Positions 37,321-45,487 of a stretch of 64,000 bases of DNA are shown one piece after another. The position numbers and the translations under genes are program-made. The stretch comes from Bacteroidales bacterium (GTDB taxonomy: Bacteria > Bacteroidota > Bacteroidia > Bacteroidales > UBA1715): positions 1-64,000 of the forward strand of contig JAKSUA010000008.1 in assembly GCA_024409235.1 (NCBI GenBank), in the 5' to 3' direction. A model generated the notes under the pieces. That model saw nothing but the letters and a program-made list of their open reading frames with translations, made no database searches and was not told the origin of the DNA. The stretch's first letter is position 1; the number at the start of each line of letters is the position of its first letter.

Positions 37321-38141
37321 CATTAGGAATTTCATCTTGCCCAAACGACACTTATACGTTTGATGCGTTGATACATAAAAAAATTGATACAAAAGGTATT
37401 GATTTTAAAGTAGTTGTTGCTGATGTTCAGGAATTAAACCGTCGTGCAATGATAGGCGACTTGCAAATGACTAAACTAAGCTATTTTGCTTATTCCCAAG
37501 TTTATAAAAATTATCAAATTCTTGATGCTGGAAGTGCTTTGGGATTTGCCAATGGACCATTGTTTATCTGTAAAAAAGGAAATGAATCTGCAATAAACTC
37601 GAAATCGAAAATTTTGATTCCAGGAAAAGAAACTACTGCAAATCTTTTGTTTTCAATGGCTTATCCTGATTTTAAGGATAAAACAGAATGCTTGTTTTCT
37701 GAAATTGAACCTAAAATAATGAGTGGGGAATACGATGCTGGTGTAATTATTCATGAAAATCGTTTTACTTATGCAGAACGTGGTTTTGCAATGTTGCGTG
37801 ATTTAGGGAATTTTTGGGAAAGCGAAACACACACACCAATTCCGTTAGGGGCAATAACAATCCGACGGGATGTTCCGAATGATTTAAAATTAACGATAAA
37901 TCAGTTGCTGCGTGAGAGCATTGAATATGCAAATCAGAATCCTCAGGCATCAAATACATTTATTCATGAATATGCTCAAGCTATTGAAGACGATGTTTTA
38001 AAAAAACATATAGCATTGTTCGTGAATGATTTCAGCTTGTCGCTAGGTGAACAGGGAATGGCTGCTATAAAAACTTTGTATAGCCGGGCTCATAGTTTGC
38101 AGATTATTTCTGAAGAACCAACCGATATGTTTATTTTATAG
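37311..38141 (+). CDS. mqnD: 1,4-dihydroxy-6-naphthoate synthase (futalosine menaquinone pathway)
   Basis: 276 aa, periplasmic-binding-protein-like fold without signal peptide. It starts with the family's LGISSCPNDTYTFDAL and keeps the QMTKLSYFAY segment. It converts cyclic de-hypoxanthinylfutalosine to 1,4-dihydroxy-6-naphthoate. This implies menaquinone synthesis by the Mqn route from chorismate. It overlaps the amylase gene by 10 nt and converges with comEC, with one base between the stop codons. Confidence 0.9.
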   Translation: MEITLGISSCPNDTYTFDALIHKKIDTKGIDFKVVVADVQELNRRAMIGDLQMTKLSYFAYSQVYKNYQILDAGSALGFANGPLFICKKGNESAINSKSKILIPGKETTANLLFSMAYPDFKDKTECLFSEIEPKIMSGEYDAGVIIHENRFTYAERGFAMLRDLGNFWESETHTPIPLGAITIRRDVPNDLKLTINQLLRESIEYANQNPQASNTFIHEYAQAIEDDVLKKHIALFVNDFSLSLGEQGMAAIKTLYSRAHSLQIISEEPTDMFIL

Positions 38142-38142
38142 T

Positions 38143-39672
38143 TTATACAGAAAAAAGTTCTTTCTCTTTTTGGTATTCACAAACTAATTCCCAAAATAAG
38201 ACAAATAACAATATTCCCACGTATAGTAGAATAGAATATTGTAAATCAATAGATTGCTCAATTCTGGGATGTGGAAATGTATTGATGTCGGCAATGCAAT
38301 CCTGCATGTAGTCTGTTGTGAAATTTAAAATTTTCATCAAAAATTCTCCAGCACTTGGAATCCAAGAGGTTGCCAATGAAGTGATGACAAGTATTAATAT
38401 AACAAAGGAAATAGGTATAACTATAATATTTGTTAATAGACTGTAAGTCGGAATTGTTCCAAAATAGTAGAGTGTTAATGGAATTGTTCCAATTTGTACG
38501 GAAATAGAGACTGCAATAATTCCCCAAAGGTATTGTCCTATAATTGTTTCTGGATGAAATATGTTCTGAATTTTGTTTCCAAAATATACAATGCTGACTA
38601 CAGCTGCGTAGGAGAGTTGAAAACTCACGGAGAATAAATCGTTTGGTGAAATTAAAAGGGACAGAAATGAGGCAATTGCAAGTGCATTGTAGGTGCTGGT
38701 ATTTCGTTTTAATAAAAGTGCCAACGAAACCATTGTGCACATGATTGAAGCTCTTTGTACAGAAGGACTCATTCCAGTGATTCCGGCATAAAACCAGATA
38801 CCACCAATACAACAAGCAATCTTTAACCAAAGTAATTTTTTGTTTCGTATAAAACCAAATAGGAAAAATAATATTCCGTTGATTATGCCGACGTGAAGTC
38901 CTGATACAGCAAGAACGTGCATCGCTCCGGCTGTCTGAAAGTTGCTCTTTGTTTCATCGTCAAGTAATGATTTGTCTCCAAATGCAAGTGCTGCAATAAG
39001 TTGATAGTTTTGTTCCGAAAGTCCTAATTCTTGTAATTTGGAAAGAGATGCTGATCGAATTTGCATACAGAAAGCACGAAAGTCATTTTGATGATCTATA
39101 AGTTCCCAATCTTTTGCCGCTACGTACGATTGGGAGAATATATATTGATTTTCCAGAAATTTCTGATAGTCGAATGTTGCATTATCATTGTTCTCAATTC
39201 GCTTGAAGTTGTTTTTTAGGGAAATAATGTCTCCATAAATAAGCATTTGTGAGTTTGTGTCTTTTTGTATGAAAATCAGCGCTTTGCAGCTTTTTTCTTC
39301 GTTGAGGATTTCTATGGTTGTTTTGTATGTTTTTGGTTTTTCTTCAATATTACTTATGATTTTCCCGAGCAGAATTTCTTCTGTAGGAACTTCTATATAT
39401 TTCTGTTTGTGTATGTTATGAGTCGTGACTCCGGCAATAATGAACCAAAACAGTAAAATAGGAATATGAATTTTCTTGAAAACAACAGATAATATTATGC
39501 AAAATAAGGTGCTGAGGCAAAGAATAATATGAATATTATTTTCTGCGGGCAAAAACGGAAAATAGTGCGATAAAATAATTCCAATTGTGAGTGCGGTGGT
39601 GACGCATACAAATGGATTTTTTGCCAATAAACATTTCTGAATATTGGAAAAAGCGGCTTTATAAAATGTCAT
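38143..39672 (-). CDS. comEC: ComEC/Rec2-family competence protein (channel part only)
   Basis: 509 aa membrane protein. Early hydrophobic helices are followed by an N-terminal OB-like segment (about 95-200), then the Competence domain with AGAMHVLAVSGLHVGI and GMSPSVQRA. The C-terminal metallo-beta-lactamase nuclease domain of long ComEC proteins is absent, common in Bacteroidota versions. Thought to pass single-stranded DNA across the inner membrane; whether this organism is competent is unknown. Last gene of GT4-ruvX-deaminase-def-comEC, 15 nt after def. Confidence 0.85.
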   Translation of the reverse strand: MTFYKAAFSNIQKCLLAKNPFVCVTTALTIGIILSHYFPFLPAENNIHIILCLSTLFCIILSVVFKKIHIPILLFWFIIAGVTTHNIHKQKYIEVPTEEILLGKIISNIEEKPKTYKTTIEILNEEKSCKALIFIQKDTNSQMLIYGDIISLKNNFKRIENNDNATFDYQKFLENQYIFSQSYVAAKDWELIDHQNDFRAFCMQIRSASLSKLQELGLSEQNYQLIAALAFGDKSLLDDETKSNFQTAGAMHVLAVSGLHVGIINGILFFLFGFIRNKKLLWLKIACCIGGIWFYAGITGMSPSVQRASIMCTMVSLALLLKRNTSTYNALAIASFLSLLISPNDLFSVSFQLSYAAVVSIVYFGNKIQNIFHPETIIGQYLWGIIAVSISVQIGTIPLTLYYFGTIPTYSLLTNIIVIPISFVILILVITSLATSWIPSAGEFLMKILNFTTDYMQDCIADINTFPHPRIEQSIDLQYSILLYVGILLFVLFWELVCEYQKEKELFSV

Positions 39673-39687
39673 TAAATGTAGTTCTCT

Positions 39688-40245
39688 CTATGCTTTAAAA
39701 AATTTGATTTTATATCGTGTTGAAACTTTTCCTTTTAAAATATTGTTCAATTTTCCATTCAACATTCGTTTTTTCAATGGATTCAAATGGTCAACAAAGC
39801 ATTTGCCGTCCAAATGATCGTATTCGTGTTGAATGATTCTGGCACAAATTCCTGAGAATTTCTCAGTGTGTTCCTCGAAATTTTCGTCAAGATAGCGTAA
39901 TGTTACTTCAGAAGGTCTTGAAACATCTTCGAATATGCCAGGAAAACTTAAACAGCCTTCGTTAAACAGCCATTCTTTGCCTGTAAGTTCTATGATTTCA
40001 GGATTTATGAATGTGCGTTTAAAGTCTTTTGCGTCAGGATAATCTTCTGCAAATCCGTTCGCGTCAATTACAAAAAGTCTAATAGATAAACCAATCTGTG
40101 GAGCAGCCAAGCCAACACCTTCGGATGCTTCCAAAGTGTCGTACATGTTTTGCAAAAGTGTTTCAAATTCAGGATAGTTTTTGTCGATTTCCTGTGCAAC
40201 TTTTCGTAAAACAGGGTTTCCGTATGCTACAATTGGTTTTATCAT
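39688..40245 (-). CDS. def: Peptide deformylase
   Basis: Removes the formyl group from N-terminal methionine of nascent proteins. 185 aa with all three motifs: GVGLAAPQ (43-50), EGCLS with metal ligand Cys 98, and QHEYDH with His 140, Glu 141 and His 144. Normal length. It has its own -7 box in the 96-nt gap to the upstream deaminase gene. Confidence 0.96.
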   Translation of the reverse strand: MIKPIVAYGNPVLRKVAQEIDKNYPEFETLLQNMYDTLEASEGVGLAAPQIGLSIRLFVIDANGFAEDYPDAKDFKRTFINPEIIELTGKEWLFNEGCLSFPGIFEDVSRPSEVTLRYLDENFEEHTEKFSGICARIIQHEYDHLDGKCFVDHLNPLKKRMLNGKLNNILKGKVSTRYKIKFFKA

Positions 40246-40278
40246 AATGAGTATTCTTTATTTGAAATGTAATTTTTA

Positions 40279-40286
40279 CAAAGATA
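40279..40286 (-). promoter_or_regulatory. -7 element before def-comEC
   Basis: Minus-strand TATCTTTG, exact TAnnTTTG, with the predicted start about 30 nt before the def ATG. No clear -33 box. Confidence 0.4.
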
Positions 40287-40341
40287 GAAAAATTATAAGA
40301 TGTATTTCTGCATTTAAGTTGTGTGAACTAATTTTTTAGAG

Positions 40342-40851
40342 CTAATAATTAATTCTGTCTTTTTTTGCGTTCCATATCTTGAAAGGTCTGATTGTATTTG
40401 GGTTTTCAAGATGAATTTCTTTGATTAATGTCGTATTGTGTTTTATATAATCTGCAATTTTATCGTCTTTAAAATCGGCTGCAGTGGCGCTGTCGTAATT
40501 TTCTGAATAATATATAGTTGGAATCTTCGCCCAAATTGCTGCCGACAAGCACATCGGACAGCTTTTTGCTGTTGTTACAAGAATGCAGTCGTCAAGAAAA
40601 AGTTTATTTAGTTTTTTGCATGCTTCGCGGATTGCATTCACTTCTGCATGGCAGGTTGGATCGCTCGACTGTATTACCGTATTTCTTGAAATGGAGATGA
40701 TTGAAAACTTTTGGTCTGCAAGTTGAATGATTCCTGCTCCAAAGGGACCTCCGATGTTATTCTCGACGCCGTTTGCTGCGTATTTTGAGGCGTTTTCGTA
40801 AATAAATGAAATTGCCTCGTCAAGTTTGTCGAAACTGATGTTTTGTTCCAT
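40342..40851 (-). CDS. Nucleoside/guanine deaminase of the CMP/dCMP deaminase fold
   Basis: 169 aa from the ATG at 40851. Zinc-dependent deaminase: CHAEVNA carries the His ligand and catalytic Glu, and SCPMCLSA the two Cys ligands. The size and the tail (NPNTIRPFKIW) fit the guanine-deaminase (GuaD) branch better than tRNA-adenosine or cytidine deaminases, but substrate is inferred. A longer frame to 40908 is rejected because it would overlap ruvX; from 40851 the two genes are one base apart. Confidence 0.85.
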   Translation of the reverse strand: MEQNISFDKLDEAISFIYENASKYAANGVENNIGGPFGAGIIQLADQKFSIISISRNTVIQSSDPTCHAEVNAIREACKKLNKLFLDDCILVTTAKSCPMCLSAAIWAKIPTIYYSENYDSATAADFKDDKIADYIKHNTTLIKEIHLENPNTIRPFKIWNAKKDRINY

Positions 40852-40852
40852 G

Positions 40853-41266
40853 TTAGTGGTTTTGTTCCATGTAAGATTGTAAGATAATTGTTGCACTGAT
40901 GCTGTCAACTATTTCTTTATTTTGACGGTCTTTTTTCTTCATTCCTCCTGTCAGCATAGCCTGATGTGCTAAGGTTGAAGTAAACCGTTCGTCAATTTCG
41001 CTAATTGGCACGTCGGGAAATTCTTTCTTGAATTGTTTTTCGAAAATCTTTACATATTTCGCATTTTCAGAAGGTTCGTTTCGTAGCGTTGTTGGCATCC
41101 CGATAACAACGTGCTCTACTTGTTCCTTGGCAAAGTAATCTTTTAAAAATTGTATTAAATCGCAGCTGCGTACAGTCGTTAGTGAATTTGCAATGATTTT
41201 AAGAGGATCTGTTACTGCAATTCCTGTTCGTTTTGTTCCGTAGTCAATAGCTAAAATTCTTCCCAT
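40853..41266 (-). CDS. ruvX: Putative pre-16S rRNA nuclease / Holliday junction resolvase-like YqgF
   Basis: 137 aa RNase H-like fold. Visible motifs: LAIDYGTKRTGIA with Asp 8, VIGMPT, DERFTS and a final Asp in DSISATIIL, all catalytic acidic positions of the family. Processes the 16S rRNA 5' end in E. coli; resolvase activity is debated. Two bases separate it from the upstream GT4 gene. Confidence 0.93.
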   Translation of the reverse strand: MGRILAIDYGTKRTGIAVTDPLKIIANSLTTVRSCDLIQFLKDYFAKEQVEHVVIGMPTTLRNEPSENAKYVKIFEKQFKKEFPDVPISEIDERFTSTLAHQAMLTGGMKKKDRQNKEIVDSISATIILQSYMEQNH

Positions 41267-41268
41267 GG

Positions 41269-42411
41269 TTATTTTGTTGTAGAATATTCCTGAATAGCTT
41301 TTTCAATGCTTTGCCATAAAAGTTCGGCGCTTTGGTCCCAGCTGAATTTCTCAAGCTGTTTCTTTGAATTTTCAAGTAATGTTTGATATAAATTATTGTC
41401 GTTAGCCAATGAAATCATAGCATTGGCAATAGATTCTATGTCTGACGGATTACAAAGTAATGCCGCATCTCCAGCTACTTCCGGCATGGACGTGCAGTTC
41501 GAGGTAATTACGGGGATACCGCATGCAAAGGCTTCTAATATTGGAATGCCAAAACCTTCAAAGAAAGGCACATACGTCATTGCAAATGCACTTCCAAGTA
41601 AATAGTTTAATTCTTTGTCGGAAACTCGTCCGGTAAAAACAATGTCTTTTTTGTACGGATGGTTGTCGTATGCTTTTTGAATAGTCTGCGACAAGAACAT
41701 TGCCTCACCAACAATAACTAATTTCATTGTTGATTGTGTTTTTTGCTTGAAAATTGAAAATGCAGCAAAAAGGTTTTCTATGTTTTTACGAGGATGAAGT
41801 GTTCCTGCGTAAACAAAATAGTCATTGTTTTCGGTGTATTTTTGTTTGATAAGCGTTTTTTCAGATTCAATTAATGGCTGAAAAGTACTGCTTACACCGT
41901 TGTAAACCACATCGATTTTCTCAAGTGGAATGTCATATAATGTATGAATATCCTGTTTGGAATATTCGGAAACTGTTGCAATCCGAGTAGAATATTTTGC
42001 ATATTCAGGAAAGAATTTCCTATAGTATTTTCTTACTAATCTTGGTAGATGTTCTGGATAGTGTTCGAAATTCAAATCGTGAATTACGTCAACTATCGGT
42101 AGATTACAATTAGTTACACTATAACCGTCTGTGGAAACAAAAATGTCTGGTTTTAAGGCATTTAATACTCGAGGAATTTGTGAGTGAAACCAAAACCACC
42201 ATAAAAATGGATGCCGTGTTTGAAATGGCACGATAATAGGTTTCACATTTTCTGCAAAAATGAAATCTTTATCATACATCCTGTCAAACAACAGATAGAA
42301 TTGATGTTCAGGATGGTTTAAACAAATACGTTTCACCGTTTCGAAAGTGAAACGTGAAATGCCGTCGATTCGGCCTTTTATTAAAAGTCTGGTATTTATT
42401 ACAATGTTCAT
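41269..42411 (-). CDS. GT4-family glycosyltransferase
   Basis: 380 aa, GT-B fold. The donor-site motif EGFGIPILEAFACGIPVI (about 285-302) has the E-x7-E pair, and YAGTLHPRKNIENL begins the second domain, as in mannosyltransferase-like enzymes of polysaccharide synthesis. No membrane helix. It diverges from the flippase gene 93 nt away, suggesting a shared glycan pathway, although it leads an otherwise housekeeping unit. Confidence 0.85.
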   Translation of the reverse strand: MNIVINTRLLIKGRIDGISRFTFETVKRICLNHPEHQFYLLFDRMYDKDFIFAENVKPIIVPFQTRHPFLWWFWFHSQIPRVLNALKPDIFVSTDGYSVTNCNLPIVDVIHDLNFEHYPEHLPRLVRKYYRKFFPEYAKYSTRIATVSEYSKQDIHTLYDIPLEKIDVVYNGVSSTFQPLIESEKTLIKQKYTENNDYFVYAGTLHPRKNIENLFAAFSIFKQKTQSTMKLVIVGEAMFLSQTIQKAYDNHPYKKDIVFTGRVSDKELNYLLGSAFAMTYVPFFEGFGIPILEAFACGIPVITSNCTSMPEVAGDAALLCNPSDIESIANAMISLANDNNLYQTLLENSKKQLEKFSWDQSAELLWQSIEKAIQEYSTTK

Positions 42412-42475
42412 ATATGCAAAGGAATAAAATTTTTCTATAGAATCTGCACTTTCAACAATTATCGGGAAAAGATTG

Positions 42476-42483
42476 TAATTTTG
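42476..42483 (+). promoter_or_regulatory. -7 element before the flippase gene
   Basis: TAATTTTG, exact TAnnTTTG. It overlaps the in-frame TTG at 42481 and puts the transcription start near 42490, which argues that translation starts downstream, at the TTG at 42505. Confidence 0.45.
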
Positions 42484-42504
42484 CCGCTGAAAATCATTGG
42501 CGTT

Positions 42505-43944
42505 TTGAGAAAAACTTTTTTCACAAATCTGGTTTTACTGCTGTTTCTTAACCTGTTGGTTAAGCCTTTCTACATTTTTGGAATAGATAGAACTGTTCAA
42601 AACGTGGTTGGAACAGAAGTGTATGGCTTGTATGCTGCAATGTTCAGTTTGTCAATCATTTTCAACATTATTCTCGATATGGGAATAGCAAATTTCAACA
42701 ACCGTAATATTGCTCAGGATAATGACTTGCTGCCACGTTTCTTCTCGAATATGGTTGTGCTTAAATTCCTGTTGGGAATAGTTTATTGTATAGTTTTGGG
42801 AGTTGTTGGGATTGTTCTTGAGTTTTCATTGTCGCAGTTTAAGATTTTGGGAGTTTTAGCACTGAATCAGTTTCTTCTTTCTTTTCTTTTGTATCTGCGT
42901 TCTAATATTTCAGGAACGTATATGTATAAGACGGATAGCTGCATCTCGGTGATAGACAGGATTTTAATGATTGTAATCTGTGGGTATCTGTTACTAACCA
43001 GACAAAAGGATTTTCAGATTGAATGGTTCGTTTATGCACAGACTGTGTCCTACGCAATTCCTTGTATGATAGCTTTTTGTATAGTTTTTGCGAAAGCAAG
43101 AAATGTGTCGTTCACGTTTGATTTGTCATTTCTTTGGAAAATTCTAAAACAAACATATCCATTTGCTTTGCTTTCGTTGCTGATGGGATTATATACCCGT
43201 GTGGATATGGTAATGATAGAACAATTATTGCCGGATGGGGCAGAACAGGCTGGTATATATGCTCAGTCGTACAGAATATTGGATGCAGTGAGTATGTTTG
43301 CCTATCTGTTTGCAACATTGCTTCTGCCTATGTTTTCTAAAATGCTGAAAGACAATGAACCGTTAGGCCAGTTTACAAAATTCTCGTTTCTACTTTTAAT
43401 TTCTCCTGTTTTAGTTTTTGTAACAGCTTGTTGTTTTTATAGTTACGAGTTGATGAATTTAATGTACAGCGAAAGCGTAGAAAGTTCATCCGAAATATTT
43501 AAAGTGTTGATTGTTGGATTTTTACCGATATCATCTTCTTATATTTTTGGTACGTTACTGACTGCAAATAATAGTATGAAAGTCATGAATATTATGGCGG
43601 CTTGCGGAATGGTTTTTAATGTTACATTCAATGCTGTTTTTATTCCTAAATATGGTGCCTGGGGAGCTGCAGTAGTGTCAGTTGTAACTCAATTTTTAAC
43701 TGGACTGATTCAGATTGTGTTATCAATACGATATTTTAAGTTCAGTATTCCTTACAGAGATATTGCGAAAGTGATTCTTTTTGTCTCTGTAAATGTTGCT
43801 TTGTTTTATTCGTTTAAAGAAACATTTTGCGAAAATTGGATTTGGAATGTGCTGATTCTATGTATAATAGGAGTTTTGTTTGCTTTTGTTTTCCGCATTA
43901 TCCGTATAAAGGATATTTTACTTGTGTTGAAAAGCAAGGAATAG
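42505..43944 (+). CDS. Polysaccharide/oligosaccharide flippase, Wzx (MATE/PST) type
   Basis: About 479 aa with 12 or more hydrophobic helices. The N-terminal half has ILDMGIANFNNRN and the middle YTRVDMVMIEQL, both typical of PST exporters. It moves lipid-linked glycans across the inner membrane. No ATG suits the N-terminus; TTG at 42505 is chosen because the -7 box covers the TTG at 42481. The longer form (487 aa) remains possible. It converges with the class IV-like gene without a spacer. Confidence 0.83.
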   Translation: MRKTFFTNLVLLLFLNLLVKPFYIFGIDRTVQNVVGTEVYGLYAAMFSLSIIFNIILDMGIANFNNRNIAQDNDLLPRFFSNMVVLKFLLGIVYCIVLGVVGIVLEFSLSQFKILGVLALNQFLLSFLLYLRSNISGTYMYKTDSCISVIDRILMIVICGYLLLTRQKDFQIEWFVYAQTVSYAIPCMIAFCIVFAKARNVSFTFDLSFLWKILKQTYPFALLSLLMGLYTRVDMVMIEQLLPDGAEQAGIYAQSYRILDAVSMFAYLFATLLLPMFSKMLKDNEPLGQFTKFSFLLLISPVLVFVTACCFYSYELMNLMYSESVESSSEIFKVLIVGFLPISSSYIFGTLLTANNSMKVMNIMAACGMVFNVTFNAVFIPKYGAWGAAVVSVVTQFLTGLIQIVLSIRYFKFSIPYRDIAKVILFVSVNVALFYSFKETFCENWIWNVLILCIIGVLFAFVFRIIRIKDILLVLKSKE

Positions 43945-44745
43945 CTACATTTCTTTTATTGCATTCATTAATTCCGTTTCTAAATTCTTAGCTTGGAATG
44001 TTGCAAATGATTTGTATTGATTTGCATTTTCTTGTTCGTAAGTCCTTTTAATCCACTGAATACCAGAGAACTGATTGCAAATCATGATTTCTGAACTATT
44101 GTAAAAATCTTCTTTTTTGAAAAATGGGATTCTTACAATCTCCCAGTTTTTTCTTGATAAAAAATTTATGAAAGAACTTGTTATTGGAAGTGTAGATTCA
44201 CCAACGATTAAGGTGTTGTCTTTCAGTAAAATAATGTCGTTGTTAATGGAAGAAAATGCTTTCCCGTATTTGTCGAAGAAAATACGTTCGGTTTCGTCTT
44301 GGTTGGGAATGCAGTTTGTTAGTGTATAGTCGTAGAATTCCTGCTGAATGTTGCAGAATTCCAGTTTGAATCCTTGGGTGTTAAATTCGTAATCTATAAA
44401 ATCCAGCGGATCAATAAATATTATGAACTGGGCTTCTGTTTGCTCCGGAAATGTCTGCCAGAAGATGAGCAGTTTACAAATACCTCCTTTGTAAACTTTG
44501 TTTATGTTTAACAGTCTTGGAATATATCGTTCGAGATTTTCTGTTGAAAATTTTTCAGGAACGACTTTACCTTTTTTCTCCAATTGGTTTTTTATATTTT
44601 GAATGTGCGATCCAAGACAAAGAGCTTTTGTGTTATAAAGTCTTATGTTGTCGGACACAAAATCATTAATTGCGAAAATTGGAGCTAAATTTAAATTCGC
44701 AATTTTTTCTATTTCGCCGTTTAAAATGCAGAAAGGTTTATCCAC
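43945..44745 (-). CDS. Degenerate class IV aminotransferase-like protein
   Basis: 266 aa. Overall layout recalls aminodeoxychorismate lyase / branched-chain aminotransferase: an N-terminal domain, then LLKDNTLIVGESTLPIT in place of the usual glycine-rich N-IF segment, and a last strand with SEIMICNQFSGIQW. The PLP-binding Lys, expected in an SGLKTLNY-like segment, is not seen; the equivalent stretch reads YTLTNCIPNQ. It may be a pseudoenzyme, or a family I have misjudged. It is 2 nt from the ProB-like gene, which is also degenerate. Confidence 0.6.
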   Translation of the reverse strand: MDKPFCILNGEIEKIANLNLAPIFAINDFVSDNIRLYNTKALCLGSHIQNIKNQLEKKGKVVPEKFSTENLERYIPRLLNINKVYKGGICKLLIFWQTFPEQTEAQFIIFIDPLDFIDYEFNTQGFKLEFCNIQQEFYDYTLTNCIPNQDETERIFFDKYGKAFSSINNDIILLKDNTLIVGESTLPITSSFINFLSRKNWEIVRIPFFKKEDFYNSSEIMICNQFSGIQWIKRTYEQENANQYKSFATFQAKNLETELMNAIKEM

Positions 44746-44747
44746 GC

Positions 44748-45419
44748 TTATTCGTAAATAGTAGTTTCTGTAGGAAGTACGGTAGGATATTGTGATTTAG
44801 AGTTTTTAAATTTTTTGTTTCCTAATTCTCTAACTAATTTACATAAAGAATCCTTGTCTTCACAAGAATAACGGAAATTGTTCCCTTTTACTAATACGTT
44901 GAAAGATAGGTCTTTGTTGATTTGAATTAATGCGTGAGCAGAAATTATGTTTGCAACAGTTGTTGTAAGCATATAGTTGTTTTCCAATTCAATGTCTGCT
45001 GTAGAAATTGTGTCGTTTTCGTTGATTATAGGAATGATTCCTAACGATAGTAATTTCTTGAATGTATTTTTTGCATTGAATTGCTGTTTCGGATTGTTGA
45101 TGAAATCGCGGGCAAGCAATACTTGGGCAATCATTTGTGTGTATTCATCAAAGATGTTTTGATAACGTTTGATTAGCTCAACTTGTCCAATGGCAGCAAG
45201 AGCCTGTTTGTCGCTTAATGCAACTGGATATTTTTTTAATCCTGTTTGTTCTATTCCCGAAGCAATTGCACCGGCTGTAACAAGAATAACATCGCTTTCG
45301 CTGTTTCTAATGTTGGAAAGAACCATTGCAATGTGGTTTAACATGCTTTTTTGGATGAAATATTTTTCGTTGATAAGTGTGCCTTCCTCAACATTGAAAA
45401 CTAAACGTAATTTTGTCAT
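44748..45419 (-). CDS. Truncated, divergent glutamate 5-kinase-like (amino acid kinase fold) protein
   Basis: 223 aa. Resembles ProB: VTAGAIASGI, ALAAIGQ and PIINENDTI are close to the kinase motifs. The N-terminal ATP/phosphate motif, normally VVKVGSS, reads VFNVEEG, losing the Lys. The frame ends before the GTGGM-TK motif and there is no PUA domain. It is unlikely to be an active glutamate kinase and is open throughout, so probably expressed. First gene of a two-gene unit with the class IV-like gene. Confidence 0.65.
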   Translation of the reverse strand: MTKLRLVFNVEEGTLINEKYFIQKSMLNHIAMVLSNIRNSESDVILVTAGAIASGIEQTGLKKYPVALSDKQALAAIGQVELIKRYQNIFDEYTQMIAQVLLARDFINNPKQQFNAKNTFKKLLSLGIIPIINENDTISTADIELENNYMLTTTVANIISAHALIQINKDLSFNVLVKGNNFRYSCEDKDSLCKLVRELGNKKFKNSKSQYPTVLPTETTIYE

Positions 45420-45487
45420 CAGATTTATGCTTAAAAATTGCGGGTAAATATATATTTTTACTTGCGAATTTTAAAATCAAAATTTCA

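Noticed and set aside
40852..40908. 19-codon upstream extension of the deaminase
   Set aside because: It would overlap the ruvX 3' end; the internal ATG gives one-base spacing and the normal family length.
45413..45487. 75-nt upstream extension of the pgpH frame
   Set aside because: The ATG at 45488 starts the expected membrane helix; the extension overlaps the divergent gene's start region and has no family match.
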